Below are positions 26,452-38,200 of a stretch of DNA of 64,000 nt, in pieces (positions within the stretch are counted from its first letter, which is position 1; each line of letters begins with the position of its first letter). Origin of the DNA: Parus major (Eukaryota; Chordata; Aves; Passeriformes; Paridae); NCBI RefSeq assembly GCF_001522545.3, contig NC_031773.1, positions 43,196,786-43,260,785 on the forward strand, written 5' to 3'. The position numbers were made by a program, and so were the translations under genes. A model generated the notes under the pieces. It was given only the letters and a program-made list of their open reading frames with translations, was not told the origin of the DNA and searched no databases.

Positions 26452-27754
26452 CATAACATTACAGAAATTTTACTAAAATTATGGTAACACTCATATTCTT
26501 TTGCCAGCAAAACTATAGGCTTTCTTTGCTAAAATTCACTCAGAAAAAAACCCTAAAACCTTCCTTAACATAACATGGAAGCAAAATCCTTGCTTCCCCA
26601 GGTGAGGGAAACTTGGAGATTACCCATGTACGTCTATTTTTCAGGATGCCTTCAGATAAGCTGTTCCTCAGAATAAGCTGTGCTGCTAACACACTGCAGG
26701 AGAAATGTCTGTGCATGAATTGTAACATGAAGCAAGAAGTTATCACAGTTGTGGGCTCAAGTTTGAAGCTGGCATCCAGCTGGCAGAGACTGGATGATTA
26801 TTAAATATGTCAACAGCCCCAGATGAATGCCAGGATAGCCTTGTGAACAGGAACTCCTGATGGTGTTTTTTTTCTTGTACTGTTGCTATTTTAGTTCTTT
26901 TTGATTTCTCTCTATTTTGGTGGTTACATAGAGGATAAAAAAAGACTCTGCTAGAGAAATCAAAGTCCTGGAAGGAAAAGAATGAGGATGCCAGCTAGTC
27001 ACTCCTCCTTTGCCCCTGGCTAGTATAACTGCAGTGTATTTGATTTTTTCAAGTCACAGAGGGTTTAAATGACAGGTATGGTATGGTCTCAGTGTATGTC
27101 ATCATCTGCTGGGTATTCAAGGATTTCTGAGGATTTAAGCTTGCCTGCTGTTTGAATACGGGATAAGCAGTGATTTCTGTTCTCTGGCATGTGTTGTGTT
27201 TCCCTGAGGGTGGAAAGGGAGACTGGAATTTAAAGTGATTCTCATTTATGTAGTATTCCCCTGTACAAAAGCGGGGAGTTTTCCAAAGCTGACTGGAGTG
27301 CAGTCATTTGTGGAGAACAACCCGTGGCTGCTACCTGGGTTATGTTGGCTTGTAACAATACCTGTCTGCCCCATGAATGCTAGACAAAGCTGTCATAAAT
27401 CTTGAAGGTCAGGCAGTAAAATTAATGGGAATTGCAGAGAGCAGGACCTTGTCAGCTTCATAATAGTGCTGTGGGTGGAAAGAAAATTCTCATGGTTTTC
27501 TTCAGGCTTTAGGCAACCCACCTACTGATGCTCAGTGGCCATTATCCAATTATAAGTGCTTTTTGCTCAGAAGAATTCCGTCGTTACTGCCTTTAATGTG
27601 TTGGATGGTCACCAGCACGGAGCACAGGCAAGGGAGCAGACCCCGCTGCGGTCTGCAGCAGAAGCACCAGGGATGCTCTCCTCCTCTTGCCCGTCTCTGT
27701 GGAAGCTCTTTGCAGCGCTGCTTGCCTTTTGTCATTTGCAATAATGCTTTGTCA

Positions 27755-28172
27755 TTTCAGAGGTGACCGGGGCGCGGCGGGGCCCCGGCCTCTTCCCTCT
27801 TCTGCCTTGTCCAGCTGATCGGTATCAGCCAGAGGTGGGGCGTCCTGTTTATGTCCCCGAGCAGGACTGGGAGTGCCGGCCCGTCCCACGGGCACCGCCG
27901 CCGTCCCCGCTCCCTGGAGCGCTGCCGCCGGGGCCGCTCCGAGCAGCGCCGGGCCCGCGCTGTTTGTCCGCGCCGCGGTGCATTCTATTTACAGTGCCTT
28001 TCGGGGTTTCTGCCGGTCACCCGCCGCCACCAGAGAAATATTTTTATTCCCCCTCTGCTGCGTAACTTGGCTTCTGTTTTCTTGTTGTTGTTTTTTTCCT
28101 CCTGCCTTTGTAGATGTTGGCCGCGGCCAGGGCCAAGTCACGGGGCAGGCAGGATGTGCTGCTTCTGCGGAG
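27755..28172. promoter_or_regulatory. Isolated CpG island-like block, possible unannotated promoter
   Basis: From about 27765 to 28060 the sequence becomes abruptly GC-rich with dense CpG, unlike the several kilobases on either side, and it is far from any recognised exon. On the plus strand a pyrimidine tract ending TTTGTAG is followed at 28114 by an ATG-containing 59-base stretch that stays open for 19 codons and ends in a GTACAG donor-like site. This is the pattern of a small downstream exon. On the minus strand a 44-codon frame beginning MHRGADKQRG lies in the island. Neither peptide resembles a family I know. Such islands usually mark promoters, so an unannotated coding or non-coding transcript is plausible but unproven. 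Confidence 0.45.
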
Positions 28173-31100
28173 GTACAGGCATGCGGATAAATGACACGGA
28201 TTTCTGCAGCTTCGCCGGGCTCTGGCAGGTGGGAATCTGTACCGAGAGCTGTCATCTTGGCTCCTGGCACAGCCCTGCACCACTTCATCCCCTCCTGACC
28301 CCCTGGCTGGGGGCTGCCCAGGGGCAGCATCCCTCCCAAAATGTCCGTGTTAGAGGTGTTTGATGGCACAGGCCGGGGATGTTTGCGTTGCAGACTGGCT
28401 CTGGGCACGTTTATTTTGCACACACAGCTCCACATGAGCATTTTCAACCTCCTTAGGCAACTGCAGGCTGCATGTGTTGCCGTGACCTGGTTCAGACTCC
28501 CTTGAATCGGTCTCCCTGCTCCAGCCACACCAGCAGCTCTGAGGACCTCCTCGAGGACCTGCTCTGCAGATCAAGGAATGGCCTCTTCTTGTAGCTCTCT
28601 AGGGAAAGAGGCTGATCAGGCCCAGGCAGCCATGCCTAGAAAGAGGCAAATGCTGAGGCTTCCTTCTCTCCTGTGGCTGGTGGCCTTTGTCACAGCCCAC
28701 AGCTGCAGAGGTGACGGTGTCCCTGCTTGGACCTCTGTTCTATTTAACTTCCCTTAAGCGTTAGTTTAATCCCCTGCTTCTATGCCAAGAACATCTGGTT
28801 GATGCTCCTCAAGCTACACAAGTACCTGTGCATCTTCCTGCCCCAGCAGGGCTGCCCTTGCAGCTGTAATGACCTCTCGGGGTGGTCCTGGGTCTCTTCT
28901 GCAATCCTGGGGTGATCACGGGATCCTGTCCTGACCACCCTGTGCCACCAGCACCTCACACTAGATGAGGAGAATCTCTTCTTGTTTGTGTATCTGAAAT
29001 AATGTTTTCTGATCTCCTACAGGTGTTACTCAGATAAAGCCCAAGCAGAGATTATGCAGCAGATTTGACCACACAGAGGCTTCACAAATGCTTGAGGTCC
29101 AGATGCAAGTTGCACCTGATGCAAATGAAGGAAAGCTCTGATGAACAGCAGAGACAGAGAGCAAACATATTTTTTAAACATATACACCTTGAAGTAATAA
29201 TGTGAGAAGTATCTTCTACTAATCCAGGGAGAGATTGTGTGTGAATTTGCCACAGGAAATGCAGTGAGGAGTACCCTTTCTTCCAGGTTAATGCCAGCCT
29301 AATGGATGGTTGTTTGGTTTTGATATTTTTTCACCTGTTTATGTACCTTGGCATGTGCTCTGAGCCTGGAGCTGGGCTGCATTTTCCACCTGCTAGAAGG
29401 GGTGCATATCCATGTGCACAGCAAGTCAGTTCAGGGAAATTTCATTAATGTTTGCTTTAGGAAACAACTTTATTCTTCTCAGCAATTTTTATACAGATCT
29501 GAGGGCCTTTTGCCAGCCCTCATTTCCAGATGGCTTAAAAGCCATGTTCTGTGCTAAATAACTGTATTTAATTTCTCTGTGTAAGTATGAGACAAGAGGT
29601 CAAAGAAAGAAATGACATCAGTGTGAGCAACCTGCTTGGTCAGGGGGAGCTCAGAGACATGGGCAGGGAAAGTATCCTCTGGGAAATGAAGAAATGAGCA
29701 TGGGGATGCACATACACACCTTCATCCATGCTTACAATCCCCCTAGACCTTTCAGCAGCCTGGCAAACTGTTTTTATGTATCTTCTACAGCCCAGAAAGC
29801 GTCCAGGTAGTACTTGGAGATACCCAGAACTGCATATGGCATTGAAACAAAGCTTGAGCATGATGACATTTTTCTGGGCTACAGGACTCGGTTGGGTTTA
29901 AGTGTACCTGTGAGTGCATCACACCAGTGATACATCACATGTTCAAGCAACCCAGCATTACTTTTGTTCCAAAGGACCCCTAAAAGTGATGGAGAAGTGA
30001 GGAGATGAGCTAGACACAGAGAATGGCACTCCTAATGCCTGCTGTAACACACTGGCCTCTTGGCCATGCTAACATTTTCAATATGCTTACAAGTTTCCCA
30101 TATATAGTGTATTTCCCAGCATTTGAGCCTTGCTGAGGCATCACTGCCTTCCCTTGGAGCAATACAAGGCATTAGTGAAGTTTCTGTGCTGAACTGTGGG
30201 AATAGAGGAGCAAGAAGCTCTGACCCCTTGGCAAGAGCATGCTTTGGAAACACCATCATCAAAAAATGAACACATCAGCCCAGAAGGCCCACAGACAGCT
30301 GATCCTCTCCAGCCTTATCAGAGACAGAGCTGCTGTGGATGCTGAGGCAGCAGCCACCGGACATTTTTGAGATGTTTATTCTATCCTGTGTTGATATGAA
30401 GTCAATACGATAACTAAAAATAAAGATTAAGAAAAAAAAATACACAGCAGCTATTTGTTCCTGAATTGTTATGTTTACCCATACCAGCCCAGATTTCCAT
30501 TTAGGCAGGCCTGTAGTCCCAGATGTTCAGTCATTTTCAGCAACACGGTCATATCCCAGAAGATTTAGCCTGCTGGAGCAACTATATTAAACATGCCTGT
30601 AATTTTCCACTGTAACTGGAAGATTGCATTCCTCAGAGGCGAGCAATCGCTGACTGGACAGGCCCCGTGCACATGCAGGCAGCACAGCCCTGAGTCCTCT
30701 GCAGCCTCTCACCAGGGCAGGAGGGCACAGCACTTCTGTAGCCCAACAAGGCTAGGTCTGGGATGAGGAAGCTCCCATCAGCAGCACTCCCTAGGAGAGG
30801 TGGGCATGCAGCTGGAGATCCCTGGCCAGTTGCTGCTGCAGGGATGGATGTGGCTGGGCCTGCAGGTGCCTTCTCTGCTGACCCTCCTGGCACTCAGAGC
30901 TGTAGGCTTTTTGCATCACCTCTGTTGAGGTGATCCAAAGAGAAAAATGGTCTTTAACAGAATAAAAACAGATGTTTCACCCTAACCACCTCCTGCTTCC
31001 TAATGAATGGGCTGGGCAGAGGCTCCCATCACAAGGTCCTGCACAGCTGGGGAGTCTCACCCTGCTTCCAGGCACTGGTGTAAGGCCACTTCTCTGAGGA

Positions 31101-32184
31101 AGGATGGGGCATGTCTCTGAGTACAGCCTCCTCTAAGAACCCAGCTTCATGTCAGTGAGAACTAATGGACAGATCTGTGTGGTTTATTCTGCTTTCTTCT
31201 ACAGGTAGCAGTGGTGGCAGAGGACAGTGGAGAAAGCCACAGCGGCTTAGTGCCTGTTCCTGACAATACTTATGGCACAAGATTTGCCTTGGAGAGTGCA
31301 AGGAGGCACTGAAATCCAGTTGGAGCCAGGTGTTCCCTTCTCTGTGCCAAAGCATCTGCTGAGAGTTCATGAGCCAGAGAGTGGAGTGCTCATGTCCACC
31401 AGAAGGAGTGAAAGAGGTGTCCTGTGAGTGCCTTGGAGGAACACAGGTTTGGATGCTGCTGTGCTGGAGGGGCTGTACTGCCCTCATAGCCAGGGTCGGT
31501 GTTGTGGTGGCAGCTGGTTCCAACACACCTGCCTTACCTCCTCCATCTGAGCACAGGTTACCAACATGACTCAATCCTGCAGTGCTGCAGGAGCACAGGG
31601 GCTCTGGCAGGCAGCCCCAGCCCCTATCACTGATCCCTGGCCACTGCTTACATCTGGCGTCCAGCCTTGGAGAAAGGAAGGCTCCACCATGCTTCCTTCA
31701 GCAGCAGGGAAGTAGTTGTTCTTTTGGTGCAGGTAAGGCATAAGGACACCTCTAGGGATAACTGTGGCAATTCCCATCTTTGGTTCCTGAAAATCCAGCA
31801 CTCATCTCTTGACAGGAGCAGCATGATCCAGAAAGGGCAGCCTGGCCTCAGCTGCCGGCTTTGCCTGTATCAGTGGGGCAATTCTGGAAGAAAAGACCCC
31901 TAACTTTGATTATGACTGGGTTGGTTTTCCTGCCCCTGATTTTTGTCACACAGAAGGATTGGTCAAGGCATTGCTGCTCCTGGAATCATCAAGCAATGTA
32001 TCTGCTCTTCAAGTGGGCAGAGCCAGACATCCTCTTCTCATACACATAACAGAGGGGAGTAAACAGATAAACCAGGCAGGCTGCTTCCATTAACTCACTG
32101 AGCTGCAAAGACTTAGTGTCCAAAGCAGCTTTTCCTGCTAAGGAGGGCCTGGCTGGCCGTCTTGTGATCTCATATGAATAGAGG

Positions 32185-32570
32185 GATAGCAAAGGTCTGG
32201 AGGGTAATTCCTGTGAGGAATGGCTAAGGGAGCTTGACTGTTCAGCCTGAAGAGAAGGAAGATGAGAGGAGACCTCTCTCTCTACAGCCACCTGAAAGGA
32301 GACAAGACAAGACAGGAGGACATAGCCTCAAGCTGTGCCAGGGGAGATTCAGGTTGGACATCAGGACGAATTACTTCACAGAAAGGATATTAAACACTGT
32401 AATGGACTGCCCAGGGAGCTGGTGGAGTCAGCATCCCTGGAGGTACTCAAGAAACATGTGGACATGGCACTTAGAGCCATGGTCTAGCTGATCAGCTGGT
32501 GATTGGTCAAAGCTTGAATTCAATGACATCAGAGGTCTTTTCCAACCCAACCGATTCTATGATTCTTTGA
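32185..32570 (+). mobile_element. CR1 LINE fragment, 3' end, plus orientation
   Basis: This matches the 3' end of avian CR1 elements in the sense direction: GGAATGGCTAAGGGAGCTTG, the GAAGATGAGAGGAGACC block, GGTTGGACATCAGGACGAAT, GGACTGCCCAGGGAGCTGGT and GGTCTTTTCCAACCCAACCG. It ends in the diagnostic 3' octamer-type tail ATTCTATGATTCTTTG. It is about 385 bp long and 5'-truncated, with no intact reverse transcriptase. It is longer than the CR1 copy at 25.7 kb and lies in the opposite orientation. Confidence 0.93.
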
Positions 32571-33551
32571 TATCCAGCTCACCTGCTCCTGGTAATGGGA
32601 CACTTCTTCCAGCCAAAATCCCCTGACAGGAGTTTCTCATGGGCAGATTTTCCCCACAGAAGTTAACCCTCTTCCTCCATAAAACCATCAGTGCCCTGCT
32701 CCAAGGCTAGGACAGGAGTCAGACAAGATGCATAAGCAGCACTGCCGACAAAGGCATCCTGGTTTCCTACAGTGCTCAAGCTGGCTGGGACAGTGGGATC
32801 ACACCCTCCAGCTTCCACAAGGTCACATGAATCAACTAGCCATTGCCAATGTATTTTTAGTGTCATTAAAATAGAATGAAGGTAAAAATATGTCAAGCAG
32901 GTAAACACACAGTTTCAAATCAAAACAGAGCTATTGGAGGCTCTTGGTCACTGAGGGCCTCATAGGAGAGCCTGTCCCTTCACTCTCCTCCACCAGGGAG
33001 ATGGGTGCTGCCGTAGTCACTGATTAACCACCCACCCAGGGAGCTGCTGCCCACACTGTGGATTATGTCTTGACCCCCTGGCCACTAATTTCTAATGCTT
33101 GACTTCACTCTGCAGTGTTTTTGTAGACCTTTTGCCACAGCATTTGTTTCCCACAGCTTTTTGTTTCCTCTTAGTAGCTTGAAATGTAGGGAACAAACCT
33201 TATTTCTTGCTTCTTATACGTACCTGCTCTGCAGCTCAGCCTTCAAGCCTGTGTGGAGGCAAGGATCTGGTCAGCTTTGAAAATATTTAGGTACAGTTCC
33301 CCTTCTTATAAGAAGAGCTTATAAACTTCCCAAAACTAGAGGTGAGGTGGGATTTTTGTGAGCCAACAATGCTACCCCTCTTTCTACCATGTGTTGCATT
33401 TTATCTCCCAACCAGAGAGGAAAATATCCCCCATGGCAGCTTCTCCTCACCCAGTGCAATCTTTGCTTGTGCTCTTTAGTGCAGGCATGAAGACCCTGCT
33501 GCCATTGGCAGCAACAGTAACAGGAGAAGAAGATGTTGAAATCATATTATA
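32571..33551. other. Short intergenic stretch, nothing recognised
   Basis: This is unique-looking DNA between the CR1 copy and the likely end of the NTN4 transcript. I see no exon, repeat or RNA gene. Confidence 0.55.
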
Positions 33552-33557
33552 TTTATT
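33552..33557 (-). terminator. Candidate NTN4 poly(A) signal
   Basis: On the minus strand this reads AATAAA inside an AT-rich stretch about 1.58 kb after the NTN4 stop codon, followed downstream by further A/T-rich sequence. It is the first canonical signal I noticed on that strand after the stop. ATTAAA variants closer to the stop were not excluded. Confidence 0.35.
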
Positions 33558-35134
33558 ACATATATGAGATACAAAAACAAATTACCAAAATAGTATCTTT
33601 TTTTTTTGTGAGTCCACAGGACCTTGAAAGAAAAAATACATACGTAAAGTGAATTGATAGACCAGTGACTTTTCTGGCGTTGTATGTCTTCTTTCCCCTC
33701 ACACTCATGAACAAAATACACTCTATGAAATGTGGTTTAAAGATGCATTACAGAAAAGATATATTTTAGTGCTGAAAACTGCAGTAAACTGTGCTATATT
33801 TCATACTGGTGTTAATGAGGAAGTATAATGACTGTATATATTGCAAACAATAACAAAGAAGAAAACAAATAAAATGTTCAGTTTTAAATACTAACATAAA
33901 AATAAAATAAACTCCAGGCCCACCATGAATCGCTGGGTTGTGATATGTGAATGCAAGTCCTTTCCATTCTCTGCATCCACTCCTTTTCTTGCAGTCAGAG
34001 TTTTTCTCCTCTGGCAAATTGCATTTTTATCTCAAAGTCTCTTTTCCTCGCTCTGTTTGCAAAGTCTTGCTGGAGTCCTGCCCACGGGGTCCAAGTGCTG
34101 GTCTGAAGCTGGGACTTCAGTGCAAATACTCTATCTTTCAGATTGCATCCTCAGATATTCTGAGTGGCCAGTGGCAGGCTGGCCATTCCCTTTATACTGT
34201 TAACGCTGTCCAACTGCGGGGGGTCTTCGGGAGTGCTCCTGTTTCGGGGAGTTTTTTTCACGTGCCACCTTCAAATTCTTCTTTCCCCAACACAATTAGA
34301 CTTCCCGCACCGTGAAGTGGCAGGTAGTAAAGTGCTTTATACAATGAAATATTTACACTAGGGCTAGGTTCATTTTTTAACACTTCAAGGACAAAAGCTC
34401 AGAGACGCTGCACCCTCTGCAGCTGGCTCTTCTCTGCAGCCAAGCAGTGGGCGGAGAGCTGGCCTCTGCCCTGCATCCCCCCTGTGCCAAGGCAGAGGGA
34501 TTCAATTCACTCCAGCAGCTCTCTCCTCAACAGCATCAGCAGAGAATCTAGCCCCTGAAACCTTCAGCAGGGCAAACAGGTTACAAGCAAGTGGCACCCA
34601 ATTCTCTTTGACGGGTACCAGGTCCTAACCTGCAAGGGGTTGTTTCTAAAGAGTGGTTCTCACTGCCACGCTGGTGCCAGCACCTACCCACTTCTGTGGC
34701 CACTGCCTTCCCCACAGCATCCTCTGGGAGCCCCTGGAAGTCACTCAGGGTCCACACTAGTAGTACTGGCAGTGTTTTGCTTCTCAGCAGTAGCTCTTCT
34801 AGGATGGCAATTTAGTCTTGGGTGAGCAGTGGCTTCATGGGAGTTGCTCCAACATTGCACTGGAGTGAGACAAGCATCCACCACCTTTCCTTGTGTTTCC
34901 CTCAACATTACGATAAGCAGGGCTCAGGGTGAGGCCCTGACAAAGAAGCTATAGGCAAGTGAAAGAACATTGGCCAGAAAGAGTTAAATTAGACAGTGCC
35001 TACAACTCTGAATGCCTCACTACATGTGTGTTGGCACTATTTTCTTACATTCCAGTTTTCATGCTGGATGTCTTTGCTCTGTGGAGGCTGTTGCGTTTTG
35101 TGCATAAAGAAATGCCCTAGGCAGTTGCACAGCA
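33558..35134 (-). other. NTN4: Probable NTN4 3' UTR
   Basis: This stretch follows the NTN4 stop codon in transcript direction and lacks coding potential. The assignment rests on position, on the candidate AATAAA at its far end, and on the AT-rich character of 33550..33920. The exact 3' end is unknown. Confidence 0.45.
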
Positions 35135-35271
35135 CTAGTTGCAGTCTCTTTTCAAAATCTCCAAGACCTTTCTTCCAAGAGCCGACTTCCACTGATGGAC
35201 AAAACTTTTCATGTTGACAATGAGTCTGCCCATTCGGACGTCCTCGTGTCCTGCCACAAGATACTCCAAGC
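35135..35271 (-). CDS. NTN4: NTN4 last coding exon (end of NTR domain)
   Basis: The acceptor TTTGCAG precedes 35271. The exon enters in phase 1 and encodes [16 protein letters not shown] through to LEILKRDCN with TAG at 35135..35137. It forms the C-terminal helix and last cysteine of the netrin module. Compared with the recalled human end (ILKRECK), the final residues are conservative replacements. Confidence 0.95.
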
Positions 35272-38200
35272 CTGCAAACCAGCAAAGCGGTCAGGGACTG
35301 CACAGTACCATGCTTAAGAGGCCTATTGAGCTGCAAAGTCAGCCTGGATATCTAGTCCCATGTAAAAAAGCACTTACACAAAGAAATATTTATATATATT
35401 GACCCTCACATATATCTGTATATCTATAGCTTCATCTGTATCTATGGCAAAACGAGCCCTGTGGCTACCTGTCAGTGAGATGCAGCACCCAAAACGTGAT
35501 TGTGTTAGTTTCTAAATATAAATGAAAGCTGAACTCTGGGGGCAGCACTGCAAGTTCTTATACCTTTTCTGGGAATTGCTATTACCTTCATTTGGCAGCC
35601 ATTTGCCTCACTTCTCCTTGAATAAATCTGGGCCTGGAAATCAATTCAGCAAATTCAAGGAATGGAACAGTGCAGGATAGTCCAGTGCTTGGTATCTTGC
35701 TTGGAGTGGCCAGCGGCCCCTTGGAGGAAAAGGCATGCCAGACCCCAGTGAGAGGCAACACTAAATGTGCTGGCACCAGTACCCTAGAAGAGCCTGAAGG
35801 AGTGGCTGTCACACTGAAAAAACCTGCTAATTTCTGCCTCTGCCAGATGTTTTGGAGACATGACAGCAGGGTCTGACAAGAAGGTCTGGAGTGTGTCCCT
35901 GTAGTGCCCTGCTGCAGGTCTTTCCTCAGGCATCCAGGTCTGTGCTTGACTTTCAGGACACAACTCAAAAGAGTGCTTGGAACTGGGTAACTACTGATAA
36001 ACAGAGAGATAGAGCAAAGCCTTTGGCTTGGATTAGCTAAAGAAACACTGCCACAGATCCAAAGAGCCTAAATGGGCCACAAATGTGCCATAAATGGGGA
36101 TAATAAGGAGGATAATCCCTTTCATGGCAGGAGGAGCTCCCTGACAGAGTCAGCATCCCACTGCAGCACATTTAGGATATAGCCAGCATTGGACTCCTCC
36201 TGTACCCACTCCTTCTTGCACCAGTCAGGGGAGCACAATGTGCTGGTGCAAACCAGCCATGGGAGATGGGCCTTCCCCGGTGCTCTCAGTCATCCTGCTC
36301 CATCCTGGCTGCAGTTTGTGCTGTCTTGGGTTTTCATTTTGCAGCCCAGAATAAAGGGAGGGTACCTCCCAAGTCAGAGGTCAAGCAATACAATTCGCTT
36401 TCTACTTTATCTGAGTTTTTTCGGCATGCACATCCTCTCTTCTGCCAATTCTTCTTCACACAGCATATGTGTGTGGCAGCATTGTCCTTCACAAGGCATT
36501 CATTTTGGCCAAGTCAGTCTTATTGTTACAAGCATCACTTTTCAAGGGTTCCTGGATTAGAAATGTGGTATGCACACTCAGAGAGCAAGCAAATATTGCC
36601 GTGGTTGCTGACTGTGTAGGACTTTCTAGATTTTCAGCCTGAAGCTACAGAACTGTAAAATTAAAATGAGTCAAATGACTGAGATGCCACAAGCCAGGAC
36701 TTGAGGCTGTGCAGTTTGCCCTGGCAGGCTGCTCTCTGCCTCTCTGTGACTGTGCTTGGCAGAGCTGGGGAAGGGATGGGTTCCTCTTACCTTGAAAAAA
36801 AGGTTTAAGTCTTTCAGCTCAGTGTCCCCCCCAGAAGCAGAATCTGCCTCTGTGCGTGTGTGGAGCAGAAGGTGTGCAAGGGTGGTGAAAGGGTTCCCCT
36901 TGTAGGAACTTAAGCATGTTTTTTCATCTGAAAATAGCCCACAGAGATTTGATAAATGCTTGGAGTTTTTTTTTCTTGTCAGAATCTTCAAGAGCCTACT
37001 CTACTTTTGGTATCCCTTTAGTTCTGTAAAATAGTATAAAAACACATCTGCCTTACTTTTATGTTTATCTTTGATCTCCTCTAGGTTTTTGAAGATGTGA
37101 TTTTCATTATAGCTGTATGTCAGAAAATTGTTTTATGTCAGCTTGCCTTTTCATCCATCTGGTTATGGTTTATTCACCTGTAGGCCATAAGCTCTTACTG
37201 TCACAGAGGGTTGAATCTACTAATATTGTATTGCAAGCCACTCAGAAGTGAACGTGGTAGCTAAAGAAAATAAGGAATTAAAAAAAATTCTGGGATCCTT
37301 TTTTCCCTCTTTGACATTATTGAATCTCAGAAATTCACTCAATGGATGTTTTCAAGTTTCCTATTAGCAACAAACTTCATGACTTCTCTTCAACATGAAG
37401 GCTGAGACTAATTTATGGGACCAGCAGCTGCATTTCAAAACAATACCAAGTTTCACAGCATTAATCATGAGAGCTGGCAAGGAAGTAACAAGGGAGTAAC
37501 ACCTGATGTGTCAGACACCTGGACTGTAACTAAAGACAGTTGCATCTCCACCTTTCTGCTGTTGTCTAAGAGACCTCCATTGGTTCTGTGATTAATGCTG
37601 TCTTTTCATCAGTTGGGGAAAATCAGTGAAGCTCCTCTGATGTTAGTCGAGTGGCAAAGCTGGGTCTCAGGTGTGAGGCTACCCTGCAGGCTGAGTTTTG
37701 GACAGCTTCCATTGCATTCCTTCAGGTTCATATTAAGGCAGCTGCATCTGGGCTTTCTTGATTGTGTTTTCATTGCATATGGAAAAATAAAACAGCTATA
37801 GCTATTTGATTAGTGATTTATGGTGTTCCAGCAATATCCAAAGTCTTACTGCACTTAAACAGCAGAGCCCTGCCTAATGCTGCTGGTTCATCTGACCTTT
37901 GCACCTGACAAGACTTCCTAGCTACAGCTGTGCTTGCCTTGGAAACCAGACAGTCACTCCTGTGGCCATGAAAGAAGACTGCAAACACCTCATCAGTGAA
38001 TAACCTTTCTGCAGGACCCAGCCTCACAGACAGCCCTGTACCCCCTCGTTCCTAGTGCTGCACATGAAAGGGACCTCTCAGCACCTACATCAATGCTTCC
38101 ATTGCCAATTTCCCAGAGGTGTACACACCTTATGGAAAGAAAGCTCTTTATCTGAATAAGCTGGTAGCTGCTCATTTATCTTGGAGTACTAAAGAGAGCT

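Larger units (their letters stand above)
25886..32184. other. Intergenic DNA with one CpG-rich block
   Basis: Apart from the inverted repeat at 26422..26451 and the CpG-rich block at 27755..28172 I see no supported feature. Short open frames are scattered on both strands without recognisable domains. No RNA gene was recognised. Confidence 0.6.

Noticed and set aside
28114..28172. Coding exon beginning MLAAARAKSRGRQ
   Set aside because: The splice-like borders are plausible, but 19 residues match nothing known and no partner exon was found. It is reported only as part of the CpG-island finding.
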